Source: Mesorhizobium japonicum MAFF 303099
Lineage (GTDB): Bacteria > Pseudomonadota > Alphaproteobacteria > Rhizobiales > Rhizobiaceae
Assembly (NCBI RefSeq): GCF_000009625.1
Contig: NC_002678.2
Coordinates: 3,814,001-3,878,000 of the forward strand
Direction: 5' to 3'
Length of the DNA stretch: 64,000 bases
Notes under the pieces: generated by a model
Databases searched by the model: none
Told to the model about the DNA's origin: nothing
What the model saw: the letters and a program-made list of their open reading frames with translations, nothing else
Made by a program: the position numbers and the translations under genes
In this document: piece by piece, positions 16,901-25,918 of the stretch
Layout: each line of letters starts with the position of its first letter
Position numbering within the stretch: position 1 is the stretch's first letter

Positions 16901-18088
16901 ATGTCCTCGAACGCGCCCAACACAGCCGAAGTCCGCCCCTTCCCTAACGCCAAGGTCGCTCCGGCGACGGAAGCACCGGAAATTCCCGTCCTGCCCGTTG
17001 CACCGCCGCCGGCGGCTGAAGCTCCGGCCAAGAAGAAGCGCTCGGTGCGCTCCTTCCTGCTGCCGATCATCGGCCTTGCCCTGTTGAGCGGCGGCGCCTG
17101 GTATGGCTACGACTATTGGACCACGGGCCGTTTCATGATCTCGACAGACGATGCCTATGTCCAGGCCGACATGGCGTTCGTTTCGCCCAAGATCTCCGGC
17201 TATGTCGATCAGGTCAAGGTCAGCGAGAACCAGCAGGTCAAGGCCGGCGACCCGCTGCTGACGATCGACGATGGCGACTACAAGATTGCCGTTGCCCAGG
17301 CCGAGGCGCAGATCGCCACATTGTCCAAGACGCTCGACCGCATCGACGCGCAGACCAAGGCCGCGCAGGCTTCCCTGCAGCAGGCCAAGGCGCAGAAGGT
17401 CGCCGACCAGGCCGCTGCCGACAATGCCGCCCGTGCCCAGCAGCGCGCCGCGCAGTTGGTCAAGACGCATGTCGGCACGCAGGCGCAGCTGGACGATGCC
17501 CAGACCGCGCTCGACCAGGCCAATGCCGCTCTTGTCGGAGCAGATGCCCAGATCGCCGCCGCACAGGCCAATATCGGCGTGCTCGAGGCGCAGCGCGCCG
17601 AGTCGGCAAGCACGCTCGCTTCGCTGCAGCTCGGCCGCGACAAGGCCGCGCGCGACCTTTCCTTCACCGTGCTCAAGGCGCCTTATGACGGCATTGTCGG
17701 CAACCGTTCCGTCGAGCAGGGCGACCTCGTCAGCCCCGGCCAGAAGCTCGCCGTCGTCGTGCCGATGGACAAGCTCTACGTCGTCGCCAACTTCAAGGAG
17801 ACGCAGCTCGCCCGGCTGGTTCCCGGCGAAAAGGTCAACATCTCGGTCGACGCCATCGACGGCCATCCCATCCAGGGCACCGTCTCGTCGCTGGCTCCGG
17901 CTTCAGGCGCGGTCTTCTCGCTGTTGCCGCCGGAAAACGCCACCGGCAACTTCACCAAGGTCGTGCAGCGCGTCCCGGTCCGCATCGACGTCCCGGCCGA
18001 TGCCCTGAAGACCGGCAAGCTGCGTGCGGGCTTGAGCGTTGTCGTCAACGTTGACAGCCGCACCGCGCCTGCCGCGACGACCAACTAA
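16901..18088 (+). CDS. emrA: HlyD/EmrA-family membrane fusion protein of multidrug efflux
   Basis: 395 residues. A proline/alanine-rich cytoplasmic N-terminus, one membrane anchor (~47-66, FLLPIIGLALLSGGAWYGYDY), lipoyl half-motifs (VSENQQVKAGDPLLTIDD and KAPYDGIVGNRSVEQGDLV) around a long alpha-helical hairpin (~130-240), and a beta-barrel (KLYVVANFKETQLARLVPG). It bridges the MFS pump EmrB to an outer-membrane channel. It is the first gene of the operon and downstream of the TetR operators; emrB follows after 72 bases. Confidence 0.94.
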   Translation: MSSNAPNTAEVRPFPNAKVAPATEAPEIPVLPVAPPPAAEAPAKKKRSVRSFLLPIIGLALLSGGAWYGYDYWTTGRFMISTDDAYVQADMAFVSPKISGYVDQVKVSENQQVKAGDPLLTIDDGDYKIAVAQAEAQIATLSKTLDRIDAQTKAAQASLQQAKAQKVADQAAADNAARAQQRAAQLVKTHVGTQAQLDDAQTALDQANAALVGADAQIAAAQANIGVLEAQRAESASTLASLQLGRDKAARDLSFTVLKAPYDGIVGNRSVEQGDLVSPGQKLAVVVPMDKLYVVANFKETQLARLVPGEKVNISVDAIDGHPIQGTVSSLAPASGAVFSLLPPENATGNFTKVVQRVPVRIDVPADALKTGKLRAGLSVVVNVDSRTAPAATTN

Positions 18089-18160
18089 GCGCTTTCGGAG
18101 GGTGGCTCGGCGGCTGATGAAGCGCCGGGCCGCCCGGCCTGCCTCAAGGAGGCCCATGCA

Positions 18161-19756
18161 ATGGCAACCGCAACGATCACCGCAGGAGCGCCGCCGGCAA
18201 GACCGGCGGTCCCTGACACCATCTCCACACGCCGCGTCATCGCCTTCCTGGCGATGGTGTTCGGCATGTTCATGGCGATCCTGGACATCCAGATCGTCTC
18301 GGCCTCGCTGGCCGAGATCCAGGCGGGCCTCAGCGCCAGCTCCGATGAAATTCCGTGGGTGCAGACGGCCTATCTGATCGCCGAGGTGGTGATGATCCCG
18401 CTCTCGGGCTTCCTTAGCCGGATGCTGTCGACGCGCGTGCTGTTCACCATCGCCGCCGCCGGCTTCACCGCCGCCAGCGCGCTTGCCGCGACCGCCACCA
18501 ACATCGATCAGATGATCGTCTACCGCGCCGTGCAGGGCTTCATCGGCGGCGGCATGATCCCGAGCGTCTTTGCCGCGGCCTTCACCATCTTCCCGCCCTC
18601 CAAGCGCGCCGTCGTCTCGCCCATGATCGGCCTGGTGGCGACGCTGGCGCCGACCATCGGCCCGACCGTCGGCGGCTATATCAGTCACGCCTTTTCATGG
18701 CATTGGCTGTTCCTGGTCAACGTCGTGCCCGGCATCCTGGTGGCGACCGCCGCCTGGTCGCTGATCGACTTCGACAAGCCCAATCTCAAGCTGTTCAACA
18801 AGTTCGACTGGTGGGGCCTCGCCGGCATGGCGGCTTTCCTCGGCTGCATGGAATATGTGCTGGAAGAAGGCCCCAACAATGACTGGCTGCAGGACCAGGG
18901 TGTGTTCATCTGCGCCATCGTCATGACCATCGGCGCGGTGATCTTCTTCTGGCGCGTCTTCACCGCCGAGGAGCCGATCGTCGACCTCAGGGCCTTCAGC
19001 AACGTCAACTTCGCCTTCGGCTCGCTGTTTTCCTTCGTCATCGGCATTGGCCTCTACGGGCTGACCTATCTCTATCCGGTCTTCCTCGGCCGTATCCGCG
19101 GCTATGATTCGATGATGATCGGCGAGGCGCTGTTCGTCAGCGGCCTGGCGATGTTCGTCACCGCGCCGATTTCGGGCTTCCTGTCGAGCAAGATCGATTT
19201 GCGGCTGATGATGATGATCGGCTTCTTCGGCTTCGCCACCGGCACCTGGTGGATGACGCATCTGACCGCCGACTGGGATTTCTACGAGCTGCTCATCCCG
19301 CAGATCCTGCGCGGCTGTTCGATGATGCTGTGCATGGTGCCGATCAACAACATCGCGCTCGGCACCTTGCCGCCCGACCGGCTGAAGAACGCATCCGGCC
19401 TGTTCAACCTCACCCGCAACCTCGGCGGTGCCGTCGGCCTTGCCCTCATCAACACCGTGCTGATCAACCGCAACGCCTTCCATTATGCGAGGCTCGGCGA
19501 GCATGTGCAGTGGGGCAGTGCGGCCGCGCAGACCAAGCTGCAGAACATGACGCTCAACTTCGAGCAGACATCAGGCCTCGACGCGGCCGGTGCGGCGATC
19601 TCCAAGCTGTCGGGCATGGTCCATCAGCAGGCGGCGCTGCTGTCCTTCATGGACGTGTTCTACATGCTGACGGTGCTGTTCGCGACGCTCGGCCTGTTCG
19701 CGATGCTGATCAACAAGCCGGCCGCGCCTGGTGGCGGCGGGGGTGGCGGGCATTAA
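18161..19756 (+). CDS. emrB: EmrB/QacA-family (DHA2) drug:proton antiporter
   Basis: 531 residues with about 14 membrane segments. DHA2 marks include LDIQIVSASLAEIQAGL (motif D1), the G-rich RAVQGFIGGGMIPSVF, and motif C-like GLVATLAPTIGPTVGGYI. The C-terminus ends in a glycine run. With EmrA and an outer-membrane channel it should export amphipathic compounds; in rhizobia such pumps often handle plant flavonoids and phytoalexins, which is inference here. An intrinsic terminator follows. Confidence 0.95.
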   Translation: MATATITAGAPPARPAVPDTISTRRVIAFLAMVFGMFMAILDIQIVSASLAEIQAGLSASSDEIPWVQTAYLIAEVVMIPLSGFLSRMLSTRVLFTIAAAGFTAASALAATATNIDQMIVYRAVQGFIGGGMIPSVFAAAFTIFPPSKRAVVSPMIGLVATLAPTIGPTVGGYISHAFSWHWLFLVNVVPGILVATAAWSLIDFDKPNLKLFNKFDWWGLAGMAAFLGCMEYVLEEGPNNDWLQDQGVFICAIVMTIGAVIFFWRVFTAEEPIVDLRAFSNVNFAFGSLFSFVIGIGLYGLTYLYPVFLGRIRGYDSMMIGEALFVSGLAMFVTAPISGFLSSKIDLRLMMMIGFFGFATGTWWMTHLTADWDFYELLIPQILRGCSMMLCMVPINNIALGTLPPDRLKNASGLFNLTRNLGGAVGLALINTVLINRNAFHYARLGEHVQWGSAAAQTKLQNMTLNFEQTSGLDAAGAAISKLSGMVHQQAALLSFMDVFYMLTVLFATLGLFAMLINKPAAPGGGGGGGH

Positions 19757-19827
19757 CGGAAGAACCATACGCGACAGCGGTTTCGGGAAGCTCCTCCAGT
19801 CCACGCCCGAAAAGCTCTGACCGCGAA

Positions 19828-19862
19828 AAAAACTCCGGGCCGCAAGACCCGGAGTTTTTCGT
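19828..19862. terminator. bidirectional intrinsic terminator between emrB and msrB
   Basis: AAAAACTCCGGG (19828-19839) and CCCGGAGTTTTT (19848-19859) form a perfect 12-bp stem. Runs of A before and T after let it work in both directions for these convergent genes. Confidence 0.9.
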
Positions 19863-19878
19863 TTCCAACTGAATCTCG

Positions 19879-20382
19879 TCAGGCCGCGGCCGGCTTGAAG
19901 CTCAGCGCCACGCCGTTGATGCAGTGGCGCAGGCCGGTCGGCGCCGGACCGTCGTCGAAGACGTGGCCGAGATGGCCGCCGCATCGGCGGCAATGCACCT
20001 CGGTGCGGGTCATGCCGAGCGACCTGTCCTCGGTCTTGCCGATGCCGTTGGCGATCTCTTGCCAGAAGCTCGGCCAGCCGGTGCCGGAATCGAACTTCGT
20101 TTCCGAGGGGTAGACCGGCAGGTCGCAGCCGGCGCAGGCGAAGATGCCCTTGCGGTGTTCGTTGAGCAGCGGGCTGGTGCCCGGATATTCCGTGCCTTGC
20201 TTGCGCAGCACGTCGAAGGCGGCCGGCGACAGGATGGCTTTCCACTCGTCATCGGTCTTGGTGACCTCGAACTTTTCGGCGGCCTGGGCGACCTGCGGAC
20301 TGCCCATGCGCAGCATCGTTGCGGCAGCCCCGACGAGGCCGATGGCGGCGGCACCGCTCAAAAGAAAGTCGCGACGGTTCAT
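19879..20382 (-). CDS. msrB: Tat-exported peptide-methionine (R)-S-oxide reductase MsrB
   Basis: 167 residues from ATG 20382 (AGGAGG upstream). MNRRDFLLSGAAAIGLVG is a twin-arginine signal, so the enzyme works in the periplasm. The MsrB domain has two zinc CxxC pairs (CAGC and CRRC), SGTGWPSFW, GHLGHVFDDGP and the catalytic cysteine in RHCINGVAL. It repairs methionine-R-sulfoxide in proteins. It lies downstream of the fasciclin gene and the SigK/RskA pair in the same orientation, suggesting an oxidative envelope-stress group. Confidence 0.95.
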   Translation of the reverse strand: MNRRDFLLSGAAAIGLVGAAATMLRMGSPQVAQAAEKFEVTKTDDEWKAILSPAAFDVLRKQGTEYPGTSPLLNEHRKGIFACAGCDLPVYPSETKFDSGTGWPSFWQEIANGIGKTEDRSLGMTRTEVHCRRCGGHLGHVFDDGPAPTGLRHCINGVALSFKPAAA

Positions 20383-20591
20383 GACCGGTTCCTCCTGTTG
20401 TCTCTTTGCCAAACTCTGCCGCCACGCGGAAATCAAAAGCCGGTGACGGGCCCCTCGAACGAACACTCCGCGCCGTTCCCTGGTTGACCATGGGCGGCGC
20501 GGAGCGTGCGTGCCGATTGCGGATCAAGGGAGCTGGACGACGCAATCGGCGGAGAGCTCTTGCCGCAGGTTCGTCCGCGGCAAGCCCCTTG

Positions 20592-21149
20592 TTACATCTT
20601 CGGCAACAAAACCTTGTCGATGACGTGGATGACGCCGTTGGACTGCTCGACATCGGCGATCGTCACATTGGCGACATTGCCGTTCTCGTCAGTGACGGTG
20701 ACCTTGCCGCCCTCGGCCTTGAGCGACAGCTCGCAGCCGCCGACTGTCTTGACCTTGTGCGTGCCGCCGTCGGCCTTGGCCATGGCGGTGACATCCGCCG
20801 CCATCGCCTTGGCGCCGATGACATGGCAGGTCAGGATCTTGGTCAGCTTGTCCTTGTTCTCGGGCTTGAGCAGCGTGTCGACCGTGCCGGCCGGCAATGC
20901 CGCGAAGGCCTCGTTGGTCGGCGCGAAGACGGTGAACGGGCCGGCGCCTTGCAGCGTTTCGACCAGGCCGGCCGCCTTGACGGCAGCGACCAGCGTCGTG
21001 TGATCCTTCGAATTCACGGCGTTCTCGACGATGTTCTTCTGGGCATACATGGCGGCGCCGCCGACCATCGGGTTTTCGGCATAGGCAGCGGTGGCAAGCG
21101 CGGAAACAGCGATCGTACCGGCAAGCAAAAGGGTGGCGTATCTATGCAT
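20592..21149 (-). CDS. exported fasciclin-domain protein (copy 2), next to SigK/RskA
   Basis: 185 residues from ATG 21149 (GAGGAG upstream). Signal peptide [18 protein letters not shown], then a fasciclin domain with [17 protein letters not shown] and [15 protein letters not shown]. It is a paralogue of 13723-14283 but differs in the central part ([20 protein letters not shown]) and has two cysteines (LTCHVIG and GGCELSL) absent from copy 1. In mycobacteria the fasciclin antigens MPT70/MPT83 are the classic SigK targets, so its position beside a SigK/RskA pair is meaningful. Confidence 0.93.
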   Translation of the reverse strand: MHRYATLLLAGTIAVSALATAAYAENPMVGGAAMYAQKNIVENAVNSKDHTTLVAAVKAAGLVETLQGAGPFTVFAPTNEAFAALPAGTVDTLLKPENKDKLTKILTCHVIGAKAMAADVTAMAKADGGTHKVKTVGGCELSLKAEGGKVTVTDENGNVANVTIADVEQSNGVIHVIDKVLLPKM

Positions 21150-21364
21150 GATGTTCAAACTCCTCGGGTTTCTCTTCCCATTTTTAGGGACGCAAGGAGA
21201 TACGGAAAACAAACGCGCGAGTTTCAGGCTATTTTTGGAATTTTAAATGTTTCGCTCGGGCAAAGAGATTTACCCGGCACAACTGTTTGCCGGCCTGCGC
21301 ACTTATTTAGACACATGCAATATAAGATAGATTGGGGTTGTTCTAGCAACGGAGGAGAAGCGGG

Positions 21365-22099
21365 TCAGATGCCCTTCAGGTCGCCAGCGGCAACCACCGG
21401 TCCGGTCGGTTGCCCCGTCGGCGAGCCGCCGGCCGGCTCCAGGCTGACGGCCAGCACCGCGCCCTGGGCGAGCTTCTGCTGCGTGGCGGGCGAGACCCCG
21501 ATATGCGCGGTCGCGCCGGCCGGGATGACGCCCATCGAGACCGGAGCGTTCTTGCCCTCGATCATCCACAGTTCGAAGTCCTTGCCGGCAGCGAGCGTAC
21601 CGGAAACATGCGAAAGGCTGACCTCATGCCGCTCTGAATCATAGACGGCGAGATATTTTACATCGCTGCCGTCGGCGGCCAGCGAGGCGACAAGCCGCGC
21701 GTGCGGCTGTTCAGCCGGCCGATTGACATAGGGCACGGCGATGTAGAGAGCCAGGGCAGCAACGGCCGCCACGGCAAGGCCGCGCCAGAAGGCGAGGCTG
21801 GACCACAGACCGGCACGCGCCTCGGCCGGAGTGGCCGCGGTCGAGGCAAACAGCCGGCGGTCGACTGCCGCTTTCACCGAAACCGGCGGCTCGACCTCCG
21901 CATAGGCTGATGCCAGCGGCGAGAGGTGCACCTCCCAGCCATCGACGAGCCGCGCGAAATCGGTCTCGGTGTCGATGCGCCTGGATGCGATCTGCCGCTC
22001 TTCCACCGGCAGAACGCCGATAACGTATTCGGCGGCGAGCAGGTCGTCGCCTCCACGTTCCGGTCCATTGTCCTCTGCCAGTGTCATCTTTCCAGACAT
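21365..22099 (-). CDS. anti-sigma factor, RskA/anti-sigma-K family
   Basis: About 244 residues. The N-terminal cytoplasmic zinc-less anti-sigma domain (DDLLAAEYVIGVLPVEERQIA) binds the sigma factor; one membrane span (~115-135, LAVAAVAALALYIAVPYV) leads to a periplasmic RskA domain (KYLAVYDSERHEVSLSHV ... KDFELWMIEGKNAPVSMGVI). Start is ATG 22099 or 22087; the latter overlaps the sigma stop as ATGA. Co-translated with and presumably inhibiting the upstream ECF sigma factor until cleaved by intramembrane proteolysis. Confidence 0.9.
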   Translation of the reverse strand: MSGKMTLAEDNGPERGGDDLLAAEYVIGVLPVEERQIASRRIDTETDFARLVDGWEVHLSPLASAYAEVEPPVSVKAAVDRRLFASTAATPAEARAGLWSSLAFWRGLAVAAVAALALYIAVPYVNRPAEQPHARLVASLAADGSDVKYLAVYDSERHEVSLSHVSGTLAAGKDFELWMIEGKNAPVSMGVIPAGATAHIGVSPATQQKLAQGAVLAVSLEPAGGSPTGQPTGPVVAAGDLKGI

Positions 22100-22623
22100 T
22101 CTCTCAGTTTCATCAGGCTGCGGCGCAGCCAGGTACGCATCGTGTTCAGCGGCACGCCGTGGCGTTCCGCCAGTTCGGCATAGCTTTCGCCCTTGAGATA
22201 AGCGCCCCGAACGGCCGCCGCCCGGTCCTTCTCCAGCTCCTCCAGACAATGATGGATGCGTTGGGATTCGTCGCCCGCCACCACCATCGCTTCAGGTCCC
22301 GGTGCCGGATCGGCCACCTCGAGCGCGGCATCGATATCGGCGGCAGACTTACGCCGTGCCCTGACGCGATCGATCGCGTGGTTGCGGGCGATTGCCACCA
22401 GCCAGGAGATCGGGCTCAGATCGGAGACGGCAAAACGGTCCGCCTTTGTCCATATCTTGACGAAGACTTCCTGCAGCGCTTCTTCAGCATCTCCCCGGTC
22501 GTTCAATACACGAAGGCACACGCCGAAAAGTTTCGCGCTGGTCTGCCGGTAGAGCAGATCGAACGCTGCCCGATCCTTCATCGAAGTCCGGACGATCAGC
22601 TTGGTGATGTCCTGCGGCGTCAT
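22084..22623 (-). CDS. ECF RNA polymerase sigma factor, SigK-like
   Basis: About 179 residues from ATG 22623 (a TTG lies 9 bases earlier). Region 2 is FDLLYRQTSAKLFGVCLRVL through DAEEALQEVFVKIW and SWLVAIARNHAIDRVRAR; region 4 is RAAAVRGAYLKGESYAELAE followed by the HTH VPLNTMRTWLRRSLMKLRE. It recruits RNA polymerase to a stress regulon. The overlapping downstream gene is its RskA-type anti-sigma. Likely targets are fasciclin copy 2, msrB and itself. Confidence 0.93.
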   Translation of the reverse strand: MTPQDITKLIVRTSMKDRAAFDLLYRQTSAKLFGVCLRVLNDRGDAEEALQEVFVKIWTKADRFAVSDLSPISWLVAIARNHAIDRVRARRKSAADIDAALEVADPAPGPEAMVVAGDESQRIHHCLEELEKDRAAAVRGAYLKGESYAELAERHGVPLNTMRTWLRRSLMKLRECLER

Positions 22624-22761
22624 GCGAACCAAGTTAGGCGATTGCGTTGTATTTGCAACGCCGGAAATATTCCTTGCACCTAAAGCTCCGGTGTCCAGGC
22701 GCAGGCTTCGATTGCCAAGGGATTAGCCGCTGGGTAGCTTGGCGGGAAGGGGGAAGCGCCG

Positions 22762-24258
22762 ATGTCGGTCGAACGGATCCTGTGGGAAGAAGACGCGACC
22801 GGCCTCGCCGGCCTGGTGCGCAAGGGCGAGCTGTCGGCGATCGAGTTGACCGAAGCGGCGATCGCGCGCGCCGAGGCCACAAGGCCTGAAATCAATGCCA
22901 CGGCCGAGCCGCTCTACGAAGCCGCGCGGGCGCGGGCGAAAACCATGGACCGCTCGCTGCCGCTGGCCGGCGTGCCCTTTGCCATCAAGGACCTCGGCAT
23001 CGCCGTCAAGGGTGTGCCCTCGCATGGCGGCAGCCGCATTCCGGCCTCGGTGCCCGACGTCAATTCGGTGATGACCGACCGCTATCTGGCCGCCGGGCTG
23101 ATCCCGATCGTCACCTCGACATCACCGGAACACGGTCTTCGGCTGATGACCGAATCCAGGGCCTTCGGCATCACCCGCAATCCCTGGAACACCGGCCACA
23201 CCAGCGGCGGCTCGTCGGGTGGCGCGGCGGCCCTGGTCGCTGCCGGCGTGGTGCCGGTGGCGCATGCCTCCGATGGCGGCGGCTCGATCCGCGTGCCTTC
23301 CGCCTGCACGGGCCTGGTCGGCCTCAAGACCTCGCGCGGCCGCATCCCGCTGACGCCGCTGGTCAGCGAGAGCTGGTACGGCATGGTGGTCGACCACGCC
23401 GTCACCCGCTCGGTGCGCGATAGCGCGCTGCTGCTCGACCTCACCCACGGTCCCGACTCCCTGTCGCCCTATGCGGCATTGCCGCCGAAGGGCACATTCG
23501 CCGCCGCCGCCGCGCGCGATCCCGGCAAGCTCAGCCTGGCCGTCTACCGCAAGTCGCCGCTTGGCCTGCCGATCTCGGCCGAGACGATGAAAGCGCTCGA
23601 CACGGCCGTGGTGCTTGCGCGCGAGGGCGGTCACACCGTCATGGAGATCGACCTCCCTTTCATAGGCCGCGATTTCCTGGCCGATTTCTGCAGGACGGTT
23701 GCTTCCGCCGTCGCCGGCACGCTGCGGGCCGAAGCGCTGCGCGTCGGCCGTTCCGTTACCGGCGACGTCGAGCGCGCCACGCGGGTGCTCGGCCGGTTGG
23801 GCGAAATGGTCTCGGCCGGCGAGATCTATGCCGGCCTGCAGCGGCTGCATGCCGCCTCGCGCCGGATGATCGAGGAAACCGCGCAGTATGACGCCGTGCT
23901 GATGCCTGTTATCGCGCATCCGCCGCTCGCCTGCGGCGCCTTGGATCCGAAAGGCGCCGACGAGCTGATCGAAAACCTGCTCGACAAGCTTCATCTGACG
24001 CCTTTGCTGAAGCTGAAACCCTTGTTCGGCCAGCTGATGGACAAGAGCCTTTTGTTCACGCACTGGCCGGCAATCCACAATGTCAGCGGCCAGCCCTCGA
24101 TCGCGCTGCCTGTCCATGTCACCGAGGCCGGCCTGCCGCTTGGCATCCAAGCCGCCGGGCGCCCGGGCGACGAGGAGACGCTTTTGTCGTTTGCCGCGCA
24201 GATGGAGAAGCTTTCGGGCTGGCTGAAACGGCGGGCGCCGCTGATGGTGCCGTCATGA
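22762..24258 (+). CDS. amidase (amidase-signature family)
   Basis: 498 residues. The Ser-cisSer-Lys catalytic set is visible: Lys in PFAIKDLG (~75), the signature TSGGSSGGAAALVAAG with cis-Ser (~152) and the nucleophile in SDGGGSIRVPSA (~175). The C-terminus has GQPSIALPV and GLPLGIQAAGRPGDEETLL. It is closest in layout to 6-aminohexanoate-cyclic-dimer-hydrolase-like and aryl-amidase proteins. The actual amide substrate is unknown. It is divergent from the sigma gene and transcribed alone. Confidence 0.9.
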   Translation: MSVERILWEEDATGLAGLVRKGELSAIELTEAAIARAEATRPEINATAEPLYEAARARAKTMDRSLPLAGVPFAIKDLGIAVKGVPSHGGSRIPASVPDVNSVMTDRYLAAGLIPIVTSTSPEHGLRLMTESRAFGITRNPWNTGHTSGGSSGGAAALVAAGVVPVAHASDGGGSIRVPSACTGLVGLKTSRGRIPLTPLVSESWYGMVVDHAVTRSVRDSALLLDLTHGPDSLSPYAALPPKGTFAAAAARDPGKLSLAVYRKSPLGLPISAETMKALDTAVVLAREGGHTVMEIDLPFIGRDFLADFCRTVASAVAGTLRAEALRVGRSVTGDVERATRVLGRLGEMVSAGEIYAGLQRLHAASRRMIEETAQYDAVLMPVIAHPPLACGALDPKGADELIENLLDKLHLTPLLKLKPLFGQLMDKSLLFTHWPAIHNVSGQPSIALPVHVTEAGLPLGIQAAGRPGDEETLLSFAAQMEKLSGWLKRRAPLMVPS

Positions 24259-24347
24259 TGACGAGGCCGTGAACGCGGCCAATATGACAGCAATGCCATT
24301 TGCCCCCCGCGCCAATTCCCGCTAAGACGCCGCCGTCTTAATCTGAT

Positions 24348-24392
24348 GCATGTCGCCCAAAAGTGCCCGGCGGTTTTGGGGCAACGACATGC
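24348..24392. repeat. dispersed palindromic element, Mesorhizobium type (GCATGTCG family)
   Basis: A 45-bp imperfect palindrome with ends GCATGTCG/CGACATGC and inner CCCAAAA/TTTTGGGG arms lies immediately before argB. This is a different family from the elements at 6964 and 43112, but of the same kind. Confidence 0.7.
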
Positions 24393-24420
24393 ACAAACCA
24401 AAAAGCCAGGGAACCGCCCG

Positions 24421-25314
24421 ATGACGGATATCGCCGCCACCGCCGAAATGCAGGCCGCCCTGCTGTCGCGCGCTTTGCCCTACATGCAGCGTTACGAACA
24501 CAAGACCGTCGTGGTGAAATATGGCGGCCACGCCATGGGCGACATCGAGCTCGGCAAGGCTTTTGCGCGCGACATCGCGCTGCTGAAGCAATCCGGCGTC
24601 AACCCGATCGTCGTTCATGGCGGCGGGCCGCAGATCGGCGCCATGCTGACCAAGATGGGCATCGAATCCAAGTTCGAGGGTGGGCTGCGCGTCACCGACC
24701 AGAAGACGGTCGAGATCGTCGAGATGGTGCTGGCCGGCTCGATCAACAAGGAGATCGTCGCGCTCATCAACGCCGAAGGCGAATGGGCGATTGGCCTCTG
24801 CGGCAAAGACGGCAACATGGTGTTCGCCGAAAAGGCGCGCAAGACCATGATCGACCCCGATTCCAACATCGAGCGTGTGCTCGATCTCGGCTTCGTCGGC
24901 GAACCGGTCGAGGTCGACCGCACGCTGCTCGACCTCCTGGCCCGCTCCGAAATGATCCCGGTGCTGGCGCCGGTGGCGCCCGGCCGCGACGGCCACACCT
25001 ACAACATCAATGCCGACACTTTCGCCGGTGCCATCGCCGGCGCCTGCAAGGCCTCGCGCCTTTTGTTCCTGACCGACGTGCCCGGCGTACTCGACAAGAA
25101 CAAGAAGCTGATCGACGAATTGACCGTCGCCGAGGCCAAGGCGCTGATCAAGGACGGCACGGTCTCGGGCGGCATGATCCCCAAGGTCGAAACCTGCATC
25201 GAGGCGATCGAGCGCGGCGTCGAGGGCGTCGTCATCCTCAACGGCAAGACGCCGCATGCGGTGCTGCTCGAGCTCTTCACCGAACACGGCGCCGGCACGC
25301 TGATCGTGCCCTGA
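24421..25314 (+). CDS. argB: acetylglutamate kinase
   Basis: 297 residues from ATG 24421. It phosphorylates N-acetylglutamate, the second step of arginine synthesis in the cytosol. Motifs: [70 protein letters not shown] and [15 protein letters not shown], all typical of the arginine-inhibited hexameric enzymes. In rhizobia argB follows engB closely; here an 8-kb insertion (emrAB, sigma group, amidase) separates them. A palindromic repeat lies just upstream. Confidence 0.97.
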   Translation: MTDIAATAEMQAALLSRALPYMQRYEHKTVVVKYGGHAMGDIELGKAFARDIALLKQSGVNPIVVHGGGPQIGAMLTKMGIESKFEGGLRVTDQKTVEIVEMVLAGSINKEIVALINAEGEWAIGLCGKDGNMVFAEKARKTMIDPDSNIERVLDLGFVGEPVEVDRTLLDLLARSEMIPVLAPVAPGRDGHTYNINADTFAGAIAGACKASRLLFLTDVPGVLDKNKKLIDELTVAEAKALIKDGTVSGGMIPKVETCIEAIERGVEGVVILNGKTPHAVLLELFTEHGAGTLIVP

Positions 25315-25345
25315 GGCGACTCATGCGTCGCCCGCAGCCAACCGA

Positions 25346-25744
25346 TCAGGCAGGCTGCGGAAGGCGCGCGATGACCTTTATCTCGAAGTCGAAGCCCGCC
25401 AGCCAGTTCACGCCCACCGCGGTCCAGTTCGTGTAGGGCGGTTCCCCAAACACCTTCAGTCGGACGGCGTCAATCGCCTGCCACTGCGCGGCGGGATCGG
25501 TGTGGAACGTGGTGACGTCGACAATATCGTCGAACGTGCAGCCGGCGGCCTTCAGCACGGCCGCGAGGTTGTCGAAGGCAAGCTGGACCTGCTTTTCGAA
25601 GACAGGCTCGGGCGATCCGTCCTCGCGGCTGCCGACCTGGCCGGAGACGAACAGCAAGTCTCCCGAGCGGATCGCCGCCGAATAGCGGTTGATGTCATAG
25701 AGAGCCTGCCTGCCGGCAGGGAAGATTGCGTCGCGCTTGGTCAT
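25346..25744 (-). CDS. RidA/YjgF/Rid family protein
   Basis: 132 residues from ATG 25744 (CGGAGTG upstream). RidA-fold marks: YSAAIRSGDLLFVSGQVG, VQLAFDNLAAVLKAAG, VDVTTFHTD and YTNWTAVGVNWLAG. The catalytic arginine of true RidA deaminases (in the xRVx(V/I) strand near the C-terminus) is not present at the expected place (NWTAVGV), so it may belong to a non-deaminase Rid subgroup. It is preceded by three palindromic operator-like sites, implying tight control. Confidence 0.85.
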   Translation of the reverse strand: MTKRDAIFPAGRQALYDINRYSAAIRSGDLLFVSGQVGSREDGSPEPVFEKQVQLAFDNLAAVLKAAGCTFDDIVDVTTFHTDPAAQWQAIDAVRLKVFGEPPYTNWTAVGVNWLAGFDFEIKVIARLPQPA

Positions 25745-25819
25745 TTTCACTCCGTTCAAACAAAAGCAGGCCCGATCTCCCGACGATCGCGACCTGCGCT
25801 CCACTGTCCGGGACGATTC

Positions 25820-25887
25820 ACATACGCCCCGTATGTAGGATATGGGGACATACGCGGCGTATGTCAATACACATACGCCGCGTATTT
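25820..25887. promoter_or_regulatory. three tandem 17-bp palindromic operator sites upstream of the RidA gene
   Basis: Sites: ACATACGCCCCGTATGT (25820-25836), ACATACGCGGCGTATGT (25848-25864) and ACATACGCCGCGTATTT (25871-25887). Centre-to-centre spacing is 28 and 23 bases. Sites 1 and 2 are perfect palindromes around the centre; site 3 has two end mismatches. They lie 76-143 bases upstream of the RidA start, where a promoter should be. No regulator gene is next to them. Confidence 0.8.
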
Positions 25888-25918
25888 TTGTGAGACCCGA
25901 GAGCCGTCAGGCGCCCGG

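Noticed and set aside
20592..22099. Shared SigK promoter motif upstream of the fasciclin and sigma genes
   Set aside because: I compared the upstream regions and saw no convincing common -35/-10 pair, so no promoter is annotated; a motif search is needed.
24322..25287. Long frames antisense to argB, and similar ones antisense to phhA, the amidase, the sensor kinase and the Mo hydroxylase
   Set aside because: Shadows of well-identified genes with third-position GC bias; no start signals or family features.
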